A DNA stretch of 64,000 nt from Monoplex corrugatus. Its lineage: Eukaryota; Mollusca; Gastropoda; Littorinimorpha; Ranellidae. Below, in pieces: positions 1 to 11,075 of this stretch. The stretch spans positions 14,631,186 through 14,695,185 of the forward strand of contig JAPXFY010000023.1 in NCBI GenBank assembly GCA_030674185.1, written 5' to 3'. The notes under the pieces are model-generated. The model saw nothing but the letters and a program-made list of their open reading frames with translations. It had not been told where the DNA came from and made no database searches. The stretch's first letter is position 1. Each line of letters begins with the position of its first letter. Position numbers and translations under genes: made by a program.

Positions 1-2
1 GC

Positions 3-434
3 GAAGCCTGGACTCTGAGAAAAACTGATTGCAGAAGAATTGAGGAAGCAGAAATGTGGTTTTATTGGAGACTACTACATGTCAAATGGACAGACAGAAG
101 AACTAATGAAAGTGTCCTGGAAGAACTCGATACAACCAGAAAACTACTAGCAGACATCAACAAGAGCAGACTAAAATACACTGGCCATGTGTCACACAAC
201 AAGAACACGGACCTCATGACAACCATTTTTCAAGGAAAAAACAGTGGCAAAAAGGAAGAAAGGCAGACCTCCCATCTCATACATCGCGAATATAACATCA
301 GTGGCTTAAACATTCAAGAGTTGTCCACAAAAGTCAAGACAGAGCGGCCTGGAGGGAGGTGGTGGTGTCAAAATGTGCAGCAGCATATACCGAAACCGGT
401 GACGCCAATAGGTGAGACAGGCGAGGGTGTGTAA
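3..434 (+). pseudogene. LINE reverse-transcriptase C-terminal fragment
   Basis: An open frame begins at the window edge with EAWTLRKTDCRRIEEAEMWF and continues to a stop at 434. The order AWTLRK, then RRIEEAEMW, then KWTDRRTNESVLEEL, then a Lys/Arg-rich tail is the usual extreme C-terminal region of ORF2 in RTE-like non-LTR retrotransposons, downstream of the RT catalytic core. No catalytic residues are present, so this is a fragment; its 5' part may lie left of the window. A related, more decayed copy lies on the minus strand at 20690-21240. The frame is open but degenerate towards the end (for example GGRWWCQNVQQ where a GRPxTSY-like motif is usual). I infer a dead retrotransposon remnant, not a host gene. 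Confidence 0.6.
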
Positions 435-654
435 TGTATGATATATGCAGAGATGATCTGAAAGACATGGTGGTAAAAATCCATTACAGTGACAATATAT
501 GCAAGACTTGCAATTTTACACTGGCAGCAACATCTGATTCATAACCAAGCTAGTTCTTTGGGTCTAGTGGCAAAATCCTCGCCTACCACCCAAGTGACTC
601 AGGTTCATTTTCAGGTCGATGCACATGGATTTTCCCCAAGAATTTGTCAGCATT

Positions 655-798
655 GTGGTAGGACAAGACATATTTTTCTTTTACATGGACAAGACATTTT
701 TTTTCTTTTACCATGGACAAGACATATTTTTTTCTTTTACCATGGACAAGACATATTTTTTCTTTTACCAGGGACAAGACATATTTTTTCTTTTACCA
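655..798. repeat. 25-bp minisatellite, about 5.5 units
   Basis: The unit is roughly ggacaagacatattttttct followed by tttacca, with small T-tract length changes between units. Open frames over it on both strands are by-products of the periodicity. Confidence 0.85.
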
Positions 799-928
799 CA
801 ACAGATATTTCAGTATAAACTCAGGGCTGTTGTCCATGTGGAGAGCACATTGCCGAAGTTTAATTTAATACTTTGTGTGTGAAAAACTCTAATCTCCTTT
901 ATTTGTCATAAGAACCCAAAACAAGACT

Positions 929-1137
<209 letters not shown>

Positions 1138-1280
1138 TTTAATTCATTCGTCATGTTTACTTGCTTAATTTTTGAAGGTAAGATACACACACACATGTCA
1201 TTTACATGTAACCAAGATTATTCCGTGGAAGGCTGATAAAATACTGGTATAAAATATAGATTAGGCAAAACATAGTCTAC

Positions 1281-1440
1281 GTAGGGCCTCAGGACCTGGC
1301 CAGCTCATGGGTTTATGTGCAGGCTTAAGGCATGTGCAACGGTCACCATACACATGGCACCTGTGACGTTAGTGAATGTGGAATTCGTTCGGAGCGCGGA
1401 GACGTCATCTTCAGAAACTGAAACTGAAACTGAATTTGCT
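1281..1440 (+). repeat. dispersed SINE-like repeat with GAAACT tail
   Basis: The stretch from GGACCTGGCCAGCTCATGGG through GTGCAGGCTTAAGGC to a terminal (GAAACT)n run recurs almost word for word at 16980-17165, and a diverged relative lies near 49315-49445. The simple hexamer tail is typical of a retroposed short element. Only the 3' part of the longer 16.75-17.17 kb copy is present here. The family name is unknown to me. Confidence 0.7.
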
Positions 1441-2083
1441 TAATTGTTTGAACCTGCTTACATTACAGCACATTTTTCAACCAAATAAGCCACAAACAAC
1501 TCTTCATATGACAGAGTTCTTTTTTCTTCCCCCACCCCCCCCCTCACCCACCCACCGTCCATGTCCCAAACAATGTTTTCTTGGACGCAAGTACACACAT
1601 AACATCGTTTTTGCAGCTTGGCCCTGCTGTCTTGATGCTAATTCATATTCTGTATACTTTTGTCTTCAGTGCATACTCTATTTGAGGAGTTTCTCTTTTC
1701 ATAAGCCACTAAACGCTCACAGGATTTTTAGCATGCATATTCTGTGAGTGTATATACACACAAACTTGACAAAAGAGAGTTCAGGCAATGAATGCTTACC
1801 TAGGAAACTGGAAGATTTATTTTTGACCCCCAGGTTTGGAGGTTGTGGATGGACGATATGAGTGTGATTTGGGTTTGTTTTTTTCTTCTCTTCATTTTAA
1901 TTTCCCTCCTTTTTTACTATCTTTTTTTTCATCCCCCTCCCCCTTCCCTTTTTTTTTTTAAACTCCCTCCCCACTTTATTCTCTCTGATTTTATGGGTAG
2001 ATGGAGTGGGAGGTGTGTAAGTGAAAAGTTATGGAGTGGGTGTTGTGTAAGTCCAAAGTTATACATCATATTTTTCTGCTCCT

Positions 2084-2096
2084 CTGTGTGTGTGTG

Positions 2097-2172
<76 letters not shown>

Positions 2173-2318
2173 TGGTGGTGTGTGCGTGGTGTGTCTGTGT
2201 GTCTGTGTTGTGTCTGTGTGTGTCTGTGTGTGTGTCTGTGTGTGTCTGTGTGTGTCTTGTGTGTCTGTGTGTCTGTGTCTGTGTCTGTGTCTGTGTGTGT
2301 GTGTGTTGCATGCATGTG
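2084..2318. repeat. (TG)n/(TGCG)n/(TGTC)n compound microsatellite
   Basis: A GT run passes into about 18 TGCG tetramers, then impure TGTGTC repeats. All open frames here are low-complexity artefacts. Confidence 0.97.
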
Positions 2319-2514
2319 TGTATGAATATGCAGGCACAAAAAACACAGTGAACCTGACTCAACCTGTACAAATCAAATCAAAATGCTTCAAGATTTCACA
2401 CCAATGAATACAACTATATCTGAACAAAGTATTAGCCCCAGCTATGAATTCATTTGTACATAACTGATTTAATTCAGAGCTAATTAGAGACCAATAAACC
2501 AAGAAATCACTTTC

Positions 2515-2745
2515 TACTGGCTACACTGTAACTAGTGTAAGTGTAACACAGCTGACTTGGCATACAGTCAAACAGATGACTTAAAAACATGTACACATCC
2601 TACTGACTACACTAGAACGCACCTTACTTGGCATACCGTCAAACAGTAGACTTAAAAACACGTACTCTTCCTACTGACTATACTATAATGCACCTAACTT
2701 GGCATACCATCAAACAGTGGATTTAAAAACATGTACCAATGACCA
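2515..2745. repeat. about 70-bp tandem repeat, three units
   Basis: Three consecutive units each contain ACTTGGCATACMGTCAAACA, then TTAAAAACATGTAC and CTACTGACTACAC, with substitutions between units. The flanking stretches 2319-2514 and 2746-3150 hold no gene that I can recognise. Confidence 0.85.
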
Positions 2746-3249
2746 CATCTGTAGCCAAACCATCTAACATGACCGAACAATACATACTATATATATATGA
2801 ACAATCCATGTCATTATTGGTAGGACGTTGTTATGTTTATGAAATAAAAAGAGAATGACTACCAGGAACCAAATTTCTAAGCAAATTAAACATGAGTACA
2901 TGGTCATAGCCCCAAGAGAAGGAAAGTACAGTTGTTCCCCTTGCAGAGGTACACACAAACGGAAGGATAAAAGCAAGTTAACAGACCTCTCGTATCTGAC
3001 AATTAACTAGTATCTGGACTGAAGTTTTTATTTACAAAAATGGTTATAATGGTCATAACATCCTGCAGTGATCTAGTTGTTTGTGTTCTATGCTTACAAC
3101 ACATGGGCTTGTGTAACCGTGAGCTGAAAAACCTTGGGCAGGCTAAGAGAGGGGGGGGGGGGGGTGGTTGTCTTTTCTTTTTTTTTTTAATTTGTTTTGC
3201 GGACTGATTGGTTCTTTTAAAAGAGCCATGGAATCAAAATTTGATGTTT

Positions 3250-3390
3250 CAAGTCCAATCCAAGCCTGCAACATAAAAAACTGGCCTGTTTGCTGCCCTT
3301 ACCCTTGTAACAGCAGACATCGCATCTCTCCATTTTCTCAAGTAGTTCGATGCAGAAGCAGCAACACAGCTTCATATTTGGTAAAATGAT
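3250..3390 (+). repeat. fragment of dispersed repeat Y
   Basis: AATCCAAGCCTGCAACAT followed by CTGGCCTGTTTGCTGCCC matches the corresponding segment of the repeats at 28060-28310 and 50680-50730. The remainder is diverged. A G13 tract at about 3150-3163 precedes it. Confidence 0.45.
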
Positions 3391-3433
3391 AGCTAGCACT
3401 ATCTCCTAATACTTCATTAAACATAACATTGCA

Positions 3434-3619
3434 TTAACCCTTTGACTCCTGCAGCCTGTCCACCAGCATCCTGCATTGTCATTGTCAACCATGATAGCAG
3501 AGCAAAAACTTAACTCTGACTCCCTCACCATCCAGGAACCTGATGGATAGGGTGAGGGAGTCAAAGAGTTTTAAAAGTTTTTGCAGATGGTGGATAAGGT
3601 GCATGAGTCAAAGGGTTAA
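3434..3619. mobile_element. TTAA double-hairpin MITE, copy 1
   Basis: Begins TTAACCCTTTGACTCC and ends GAGTCAAAGGGTTAA, with an inner hairpin whose arms read CTGACTCCCTCACC and GGTGAGGGAGTCA. The long asymmetric segment (CAGCATCCTGCATTGTC, then GCTAGCAAAGC-like) comes first, so this is the reverse orientation relative to the copy at 29096. The centre is eroded. TTAA ends are characteristic of piggyBac-type elements. Confidence 0.85.
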
Positions 3620-4759
3620 TGGAAAATGTCATGGCAAATCGATAGAAACGTTTCAAATAAGGGCAATTTTGAACTCCACTGACCTAAAAATAAATGTTTA
3701 GGTTTCCGGGTCTAGGACTTGACATTGTTTCTAGGGCCGCAATAGGGCTGCAGGAGCATCACTTTCAGTTTCAGTTTGACCAACTATAACTGTACAGCCT
3801 TTCCCATGTGCATGTGTGAATATACATAGAACCTTTACAGTGCCCCACTCTGCAATAACACAAGCACAGCACGTACACGGGGTTGAAAATCTGTGAACAA
3901 AGTCTTCTTACCTAATCCGTCCGATCGGCTGCCATGCCTTTAAATCATTCTGGTTGAGTTAGCGTTTAAATTAATCATGTGGTGACATATGATAGATTCC
4001 TTTTCCCCTTCCCCTCCCTGTTAAGACCTGGTCTATGCAAAGTTTTGTGCGATCTCAAGTTCTGTTAGATAAATGCTGACAGTTTTGTTTGCAACCACAC
4101 CGAACTGCCCAAGTAAGACTATTCCTTCTTCCAAGGTCTTGGGCAAACTCAACAAACCGATCTCTCAACTTTCACTTCTGAATCGTGGGTCACATTGAGA
4201 GCGACCTTAACTTAACGAACAAAACCGTCAGATCTGAACACAAAAATCAGACGACAGTGCTCTCAAATGTTGCAGAAATGAAAGACTTACCAGTTGCCCG
4301 ATCCAATGATGCACACAGACTTTTTAGACATTTTAAAACGTTCTCTTGGTCAACAAGAAAGTGGGCTCGGCGGTCCGCGTAACAAGGGAAATTACTCCAT
4401 AAAAGGTGACTACATGACCTTGGTGAGATCGGCGAGGCCAAGGGCGATTATCCAAAGGCACATGAAAAAAAAATCAATTCATTTTATTTGGAGCTCTGCA
4501 CACTCACAAACTCCACACTATACAAAATCTATGAGAACTCAAAAGAAAAAAAAAGAAAGAAAACAGCAAACAAGGCAGCTTATCCAATAACACAGCATCA
4601 AGTGAAGAACCAATGGTGGAAGATAAGAAAAACAGGATATGAAGTCATTGCATGATGGCCACTCATACTCATAGTGAACAGACCAAAGGTTTCTGGCTCA
4701 GTACCAGTCAATACCTCTGGTCACTCCATTCCTTACAAACTGCTGAACAAGGAATTGTC
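3620..4759. other. no recognisable gene
   Basis: Mixed-composition DNA with short open frames that lack homology I can recognise. A CTTTCAGTTTCAGTTTGAC stretch near 3762 is the reverse complement of the GAAACT-type SINE tail seen at 1420 and 17145, so part of it may be an old SINE in minus orientation. Confidence 0.4.
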
Positions 4760-5128
4760 ACATTTGAGGATGCCATTGCAACACTCACCCGGCAACAGCC
4801 AGTAAAGAAAACACTGGCAGACGCATCAGTGATGAGATTATCACAGCCCTAAAACAAACCATGGCTGGGAACCTATCAGGAACTGATTCTATTCCTGCAG
4901 GTATTCACAAGATTGAGGGCAAAAGGTTCCTGGAGAAACTTACAACGCTGTGCCACCGTAAGGAAGAGGTTCTTCAAGACTTTACTGAACGATGCTTTGA
5001 CCATCTACATTTACAATAAGAAAGGCAATAAGAACTTATGCTATAATTATGGTGTGATGTCCTTCATGTGCGTTACGGGGAAGGTCCTCACCAGAATCAT
5101 CCTTAACAGAGGCATCATTCCTAGGTTT
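4760..5128 (+). pseudogene. old LINE reverse transcriptase, left piece
   Basis: Reading through frame breaks gives ALKQTMAGNLSGTDSIPAGI, then LEKLTTLCH, EEVLQDFTERCFDHLH, and a segment resembling CYNYGVMSF...GKVLTRIILNR, ending in QCGF. This is the order of the N-terminal half of a non-LTR reverse transcriptase (the GxDxIPAE motif, then DWKxAxIVxLxKKG-like, then YRGISLL, then Q-C-G-F). Stops and frameshifts are frequent. The reading resumes at 9967 after an insertion of about 4.8 kb, with QCGF at both edges. The catalytic YADD box is absent from both pieces. Confidence 0.65.
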
Positions 5129-5140
5129 CAGTGTGGCTTT

Positions 5141-5615
5141 ACCCTCGTTGGAATGCCAGGGGCTCTTTCTGTCATTTCTTCTTATCATTTTCTGCCTTGC
5201 TGGTCCATTCACCTGTATGTGTTTGATAAATTATTACGTACTTTCTCTTAGGATTGATAACTGGGTACACGTATTGAGTGCATTTTTTGGCTCTAGGGAA
5301 ATGAGATATGCGGAAGCAATTTTAGGTAATATAGGCCCGGTTTTTGTTGTTGTGTTGTTGTTGTTCTTTACATGTTTTAGGGTCCTTAGTTATGTTTAGA
5401 TTTGTATTCAGGTGTGTTTTTCAGTTCCCCTGTGTGATAAATTGGATGGAGTGGTCAGCGCCACGGGTATCTCCCTAGATTATGTGTGCGAATTGATTGA
5501 TATGTGTACTTAATTTTCTTTGCTTTTTTCCGTTGAAGTCTTGATTTTCTTTTGTTGTTGTTGTTTTGTTGTTGTTTTGAATTAGTGTGTATGATTTGAA
5601 ACGATTATATCCCTG
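5141..5615 (+). repeat. SINE-like repeat X, copy a, left part
   Basis: Shares long blocks with 22740-23265 (+) and 42271-42790 (-), for example CTTTCTGTCATTTCTTCT, TGCCTTGCTGGTCCATTCA, GGATTGATAA and GATAAATTGGATGGAGTGGT. Here about 90 bp near the left end are missing relative to the other copies. It is flanked by a 12-bp direct repeat (CAGTGTGGCTTT at 5129, CAATGTGGCTTT at 9955) and is split by the RTE element; the 3' tail reappears at 9904-9954. Confidence 0.75.
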
Positions 5616-5744
5616 CTGTGGGTAAATAGCTCCACTGCCTTGTGGACATCTCGGGAGAGAGTAAGGCTAAGGGAGTTAACCCTAAAAAAAAAAACGATGG
5701 AAGGCAAGGGGAAACCACCATCGTAGTTTTTCCCCAGGAAAACC

Positions 5745-7199
5745 ATGGACAGGAGAAAGAGAAAGAAGAAAGTTAACGACGTCAATGGGTGCTCCTGCGG
5801 AGCACCTTCGTCCGGTAGAGACTGTCATGCGGCACAGGTGACACCAGATTGTCAGCCAGCTACTGCGACCAAAATTAAATTAAACACCAAAATAGCAACA
5901 TGGAACATCAGAACAATGTTGCAGAAAGGTAAATTAGACAACATCAAAATGGAGATGGAAAGGCTTAACATCAGTATTTTAGGACTAGGGGAAGTGAGAT
6001 GGAAGGGGGCAGGCATGATAACATCAGGAGAATACACAATGATATACTCTGGTGGTAATTCACATGAAAGAGGAGTAGGCATCATAATGGACAAAGACAA
6101 ATCAAAAGCAGTTAAGGGATACTGGGCAGTGTCCGACAGAGTTTTACTGGTCAAATTCGGAGGCAAACCTTTTGATATCAACATCATACAGGTGTATGCA
6201 CCAACATCCGCAAGTACTCAGGAAGACATCGACAACTTCTACGAAGTTTTAGAGATGGCCAAGGTCCAATGTAAATCACAAGAAGTTACAGTCATAATGG
6301 GAGATTTTAATGCTAAAGTGGGACAGGATAGGGTGGAGGATATAGTTGGACCTCATGGCCTTGGTACACAAAATGAAAGAGGGGGGAAGCTTGTAGAATG
6401 GGCACAGATGAATGAGTTCATAGTAGGAAACACCTGGTTTGAGCAGCCTAACAGAAGAAAATGGACTTGGATGAGTCCAGGAGATAATACCAAAAATCAA
6501 ATTGACTACATCTTGATCAACAAAAGATTTAGAAATTCTTTACTGTCAGCAAAAACACTACCAGGCGCAGACTGCAACAGTGACCACAATCCGGTAGTGG
6601 GAAGGTTTAGGCTGAAATTGAGGAAAAGGAAAAAGACCAAAAGCAACATCAAACTAAACCTTGGACTCTTAAAGTCAGATGAAATGATACGTCAAAAATT
6701 TAATGTACATGTTCAAAACAAATTCAGTGCTCTGGAAGACGTTGGTGACAGTGAGGAACAATGGACAAAGTTGAGAAGTTCTATAAATGAAGCTTGTGAA
6801 GAAATCCCTAAGGCAAATAGAAAAGCAAAAAAGAGCTGGATGACTAATGAAATTTTAGGTCTGATGGAGGAAAGGAGGAAGGCAAAGAGAAACGAGGAGA
6901 TATACAAGAAGATAAACAAAGAAATCAGGTATAGCTGCAATGAAGCTAAGGAAGCTTGGCTGAACACAAAATGCAAAGAGATAGAAGAACGACACAAAAT
7001 GGATCCTCAGGGTATGTACAGACGAATTGAAGAAATTGTCCACAGGAAAAATACATGCACATCAACTGGTTGCTTAAAATCGAAAGATGGCACGCTTATC
7101 ATGGAAAAAGACAAAATATTAGACAGATGGGGAGAGTACATTAAAGACCTTTTTGAGGATGACAGAAACGAAGAACACATTATAAAAAAAGAACTTTGA
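5745..7199 (+). pseudogene. RTE LINE endonuclease and linker
   Basis: The ATG at 5745 opens a 484-residue frame. Residues about 48-295 are an exonuclease-endonuclease-phosphatase fold of the kind often annotated as craniofacial development protein 2-like. Visible landmarks are KIATWNIRTM, LGEVRWKGAG, the metal-binding GDFNAKVG, IDYILINKRF and the catalytic SDHNPVVGRF. The role in a live element is nicking target DNA to prime reverse transcription. Residues about 300-484 are a Lys/Glu-rich linker leading to the RT. The frame ends at 7199 because of a frameshift in an A-rich run; NFEGPPIMKDEV continues in the +1 frame. The endonuclease itself is uninterrupted and all expected motifs are present, so decay is recent or modest. 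Confidence 0.88.
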
Positions 7200-7765
7200 A
7201 GGACCACCCATAATGAAAGATGAAGTTAGAGCAGAATTGAAAAAGATGAAACCAGGAAAAGCCCCAGGACCAGACACTATTACTACAGAGATGATTGAAG
7301 CCCTGGAGGAATTTGGCATAGAAAAAATAACAGTCCTCCTAAATGAAATTTATGACACTGGAAAAATCCCCAAAGATATGTCAAAATCAATTTTCATTGC
7401 ACTTCCAAAGAAGACAGGGGCTATAGAATGCAAACTCCATCGCACAATCAGTTTGATGAGTCATGTAACAAAAACCCTGTTAAGAATAATAATGATGAGG
7501 ACAAGGAATAGAATCAAAAGAGAAATAGCAGAAGAACAGTGTGGATTTGTGGAGGGGAAAGGAACTATTAATGCCATATACATCCTAAGAACTATCATAG
7601 AGAGGTCAATTGAGATGAATAAGGATTTGTATTTATGCTTTGTTGACTATACCAAGGCTTTCGATCGGGTACGACATGATGAATTGATCAACCAACTAGA
7701 GAGACTCAATGTTGATGGAAAAGATCTACGAATAATCAGAAATATGTACTGGGAACAAACAGCTG
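7188..7765 (+). pseudogene. RTE LINE reverse transcriptase, N-terminal half
   Basis: The frame containing NFEGPPIMKDEV, then KKMKPGKAPGPDTITTEM (RT motif 0/1), RTISLMSHVTKTLLRI, EEQCGFVEGKGTINAI and CFVDYTKAFDRVRHDEL (motif A with the first catalytic Asp) runs to MYWEQTA. It then breaks off at the insertion of the L2-like fragment. The continuation after the insertion is IENNISSFQNIKRGVRQGCV at 8943. Motif order is normal for the RTE clade. The protein would have copied the element's RNA at a nicked target. As it stands it is broken by the upstream frameshift and by the insertion. Confidence 0.88.
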
Positions 7766-8938
7766 TCCACCATCATCAACTCCCATTCTATAAAACACCA
7801 CTTCTATGCTGATGACACCCAACTTCAAGACAGTGACTCGCCTGATAATATACAGCGCCTGTTGACTCGCACCACTGAGTGTTACTCGGACATTAAGAAC
7901 TGGATGACACACAATAGACTTCAGCTTAATGACGACAAAACAGAAGCTATCCTCATTGGCACCCGTCAGAAACTTTCTCAGCTGCCTCCTTTTTCTCTCC
8001 CATTATGTAACACATCAGTCCCAATTTCTGATTCAGCTAAAAACCTTGGTGTCTGCATTGACTCTACCCTCTCCATGAACAACTTTGTTTCTCAAACTGC
8101 CAGATCCTGCTACTATCATCTCCATCGTATAAGGCTGATCAGGAAGTATCTCTCTGTCGAAACAACTGCAAAACTCGTTCTCTCCTTCATAATGTCTCGC
8201 ATTGACTATTGCAATTCACTCCTGTCTGGTCTTCCTGCCTCCACCATTCACATCCTACAGCGCATTCAAAACAATGCTGTACGCCTTGTACTCAAAAAGA
8301 AAAAAGCTGACCACATATCTCCTCTCCTGGCACAACTTCACTGGCTCCCTGTATCAAAGCGCATACAGTACAAACTAGACACCATGTGCTACAAAAGCCT
8401 CAATAACGCAGCCCCCGATTACCTGTCAAGCCTACTTGAGATCTATCTTCCCTCACGTACCCTCCGCTCTGCCTCCGATCCTCTGACTTTTCGCTTTCCA
8501 CGCACTAAGCTCAATACCTATGGTCCACGAGCCTTCTCTGTTTCTGGTCCACTCTCCTGGAACAAACTTCCTCTCTCAGTCCGTCAGCAACCTACTTTTG
8601 TCTCCTTCAAGTCCGCTCTCAAAACTCACCTTTTCTCCTCCGCATAAAATCCTAACCTCACTCAACCCCCCCCCCCCCCCTCTGCAGCCTGTCTCCGCTC
8701 GGAGGGAATCACATGGTTATAATATATAATTGTATATGCTATGCTCTCTATAATTTTCCATTGCTTTTATTCTTGCTTTTATTGCTTTTATTCTTTCTCC
8801 CCATTTATAGCCATGCGTGTGTGTGTGTGTGTGTGTGTGCGTGCGTGTGTGTGCGTGCGTGCGTGCTTACGTGTGTGTCTGCTTCAGCGCTTAGATTTGA
8901 TTTTATCAAGATTTTGCGCTATATAAATATTGTAATTA
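7766..8938 (+). mobile_element. 5'-truncated L2/CR1-group LINE inserted in the RTE
   Basis: The reading frame starts just before the RT motif C (HHFYADDTQLQDS, about 7806-7840) and stays open to the stop at 8645-8647. It passes through LQLNDDKTEAILIGTRQ, NLGVCIDSTLSM, the LHWLPVSKRIQYKLDTMCYK block and AFSVSGPLSWNKLPLSVR, ending KTHLFSSA. The LHWLPV and WNKLP motifs mark the C-terminal region of the L2/Rex/CR1 group. The 3'UTR contains a C-tract, a GT/GTGC microsatellite (8817-8868) and the tail TTTTGCGCTATATAAATATT, a widespread terminal sequence of this group. The uninterrupted 3' ORF suggests a younger insertion than its host. I could not see a clean TSD. Confidence 0.85.
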
Positions 8939-8942
8939 TAGA

Positions 8943-9878
8943 ATAGAAAACAATATAAGCTCTTTTCAAAACATCAAAAGAGGAGTCAGACAAGGTTGTG
9001 TTTTGTCACCAGATCTGTTTTCACTATATAGCGAAAACATCATGAGAAACCTAGAAGAAGACCCTGGATTAAAGGTTGGAGGGAAAACGATAAACAACAT
9101 TCGGTACGCAGATGACACTGTGCTAATTGCAGAAAATGAAAGGGACGTACAAAACCTTGTGAATATACTAGAAACAGAAAGCAAAGGTAAGGGGTTGGAA
9201 CTAAACAGCAAGAAGACTGAAGTCATGGTGATCAGTAAAAGACATGAAATCCCCTCCTGCAAAATGACAGCAAATGGCACAACCTTGACACAGGTTAATA
9301 AGTTCAAATACCTGGGAACGGTAATTTCATCAGATGGCAGATGCACATCAGAAATAGCCAGCAGAATCGGCCAAGCCAAAACAGCATTCAAGAAGATGAC
9401 AAGCATTCTTACCAACAAATGCCTATCAATTAACATCTGAAAGAGAGTCCTTGAATGTTATATAGAACCAATACCTTTGTACGGATGCGTGGCGTGGACA
9501 GTCAGCAAGCAAAGCCAGAGCAGGATCGAGGCAGCCGAGATGTGGTTTCTCAGAAGAATGTTGAGATTTCCATGGACAGCAAAGAAAACAAACGAGACAG
9601 TCTTGATAGAGGCAGACACAAGTAGATCACTCATAAGGAAGATTAGGAAAGGATAAGTAACATTTATAGGCCATTTTATGAGGAAGGGGGATTTGGAGCA
9701 CCTGGTCACAACGGGAAAGCTGGAGGGAAAGAGTGCACCAGGTAGACCCAGGAAGAGAATGCTGGACGGACTTGCAGAGTGGCTGGGGATGAGGAGGGTG
9801 GGGGAGATGCTGGGGGCAACGAGAGATAGAGATGGTTGGAAGTCCATGGTCGCCAACGCCATGCGGCAGGGCACCTGA
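8943..9878 (+). pseudogene. RTE LINE reverse transcriptase, C-terminal half
   Basis: Continues the interrupted RTE: GVRQGCVLSPDLFSLYSE (motif B), IRYADDTVLIAENE (motif C, catalytic YADD), LNSKKTEVMVISKR, FKYLGTVISSDG, then the C-terminal SRIEAAEMWFLRRMLRF, GHFMRKGDLEHLVTTGKLEG and GRPRKRMLDGLAEWLG, ending MRQGT and a stop at 9878. In-frame stops occur at about 9438 (NI*KRVL) and near 9655 (RKG*VTFIGH). The sister fragment at 62366-62865 reads through both places, so these are private mutations of this copy. The stop is followed directly by the TGA-repeat tail. Confidence 0.88.
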
Positions 9879-9903
9879 TGATGATGATGATGATATATCC
9901 CTG

Positions 9904-9954
9904 ATATGACACTAAACAGTGGGCTGGGCTTTAACAAAAGACAACAGTAATAAA
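9904..9954 (+). repeat. SINE-like repeat X, copy a, 3' tail
   Basis: Right of the RTE, the SINE-like repeat resumes with ATATGACACTAAACAGTGGG and CTGGGCTTTAAC. The uninterrupted copy at 42271-42790 (-) reads through ATAGCCCTGATATGGCCCT and ends GGTTGGGCTTTAAAC, confirming that the two parts were once joined. Confidence 0.75.
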
Positions 9955-9966
9955 CAATGTGGCTTT

Positions 9967-10090
9967 CGTGGTGGAAGAAGTACGACTGACATGGTGTTTG
10001 CTATACGCTGGCTGCAGGAGTAGAGAGAGTCGTGAACAAAACCAGAAGCTCTGCGTGGTGTTTGTCGATTTGATCAAAGCCATACCTGCA
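9967..10090 (+). pseudogene. old LINE reverse transcriptase, right piece
   Basis: RGGRSTTDMVFAIRWLQE, a stop, then QNQKLCVVFVDLIKAIP. This is the segment that follows QCGF in a non-LTR reverse transcriptase, including motif A (FVDLxKAF) with its catalytic Asp retained. It continues the fragment ending at 5128. Beyond about 10090 the similarity stops. Confidence 0.65.
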
Positions 10091-10197
10091 TTATGTTGAC
10101 TTCAATAATTGACTAGTTATTCTAGATTTTTACTCTTTCGTCTGTTTCTTTTTGTATTTCTTTATTCCTTCCAGACGACACTGTTCTAATCTACAGA

Positions 10198-10203
10198 CTG
10201 ATA

Positions 10204-10234
<31 letters not shown>

Positions 10235-10235
10235 G

Positions 10236-10289
<54 letters not shown>

Positions 10290-10352
10290 CGTTGTCGTCG
10301 TCGATTTCATCATCATCGTCATCATCGTTATGATTATTATTATTATTATTGG
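10198..10352. repeat. (GAT)n/(GTT)n/(TCA)n trinucleotide microsatellites
   Basis: Consecutive GAT, GTT, CGT and ATT trinucleotide runs. Polyasparagine frames over it are artefacts. The following 10353-10980 shows no gene; a G18 tract lies at about 10909-10926. Confidence 0.95.
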
Positions 10353-10979
10353 CACATAAACAGATTATAAGTTCATTATCCTGAAATAACATACAGCTTT
10401 TCAAAACCGCGTACAAAACAGGAAAATATTTTAATCTTAATATATTCGTTGCAGAATTCACGACTGGCACAAATGCCACGATTTCTTTTGCTGGATGACT
10501 ACACTTCCCTCATTATAAACTCATTTGAATAATTAAAACAGTTGAATGCCTGAAAAGTACGCAGCAAAGTACCAGGATGAAAGAAGAAAGATGAAACGCA
10601 AACAAACAAACAGACGAACAAAAATAAAGAAAGAGGGGAGAAGTGGAGGAATAAAGGAATCAGGTTGCCATGGCCACAGGAAATACGCTCATTACATTTT
10701 GAAAATTAAGCTTATTGGTTTTTATTTTGCATTTGCAGATTCTAATCGTCGTTTTGTTAGTATTTTAGTTGAAGCACTTCATAACAACCAGATTTTCCCC
10801 ATTTTATTTTAGTCTTTGTTTTATACACATTGGCCAAATGTTTACATCAGCAAGACTTTTTATGTGGCATAAACTCAGATTCATTTCTTGTTCACAAGTT
10901 AAATTTGGGGGGGGGGGGGGGGGGGCGGAGTAATTAAGGTATGTGTCGGAGGACGGAAAGCTATACACTTAGAAGTCAG

Positions 10980-11075
10980 CCAGCAGGAAATGACATCACA
11001 ACACATTTGTGCTTCCTGAAAGTAGGCGGATCACAAAAGAATCGCAGACGACGAGTTCATTGACACCGGCAACCG
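10980..11075 (+). other. ABRACL: possible ABRACL non-coding first exon
   Basis: The ABRACL start-codon exon is preceded by a splice acceptor (16254), so an upstream non-coding exon is expected. The best candidate I can see is the stretch ending in CAACCG with donor GTAAGAAT at 11076. It has balanced composition unlike its AT-rich surroundings, and TGACATCA, resembling a CRE/AP-1 half palindrome, lies at about 10990. If right, intron 1 spans 11076-16254 and carries the CR1 element. This is inference only; a transcript would decide. Confidence 0.3.

Larger units (their letters stand above)
5616..9893 (+). mobile_element. RTE-clade LINE, full length, interrupted
   Basis: A non-LTR retrotransposon with a 5' leader (5616-5744), an apurinic-type endonuclease, a reverse transcriptase and a TGA-trinucleotide tail (9879-9893), which is the usual RTE 3' end. 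It is bounded by an exact 10-bp target-site duplication TATATCCCTG (5606-5615 and 9894-9903). The RT domain is split by an L2-like LINE insertion at about 7766-8938. Inactivating changes are a frameshift in an A-rich run near 7184-7192, a TGA at about 9438 (AGA in the sister copy at 62366-62865) and a TAA near 9655. Orientation is plus. Two further 3' fragments of the family occur at 52855-52975 and 62366-62865. Confidence 0.9.

Noticed and set aside
5852..7319. Minus-strand frames opposite the RTE LINE
   Set aside because: Shadows of the endonuclease and RT coding sequence.
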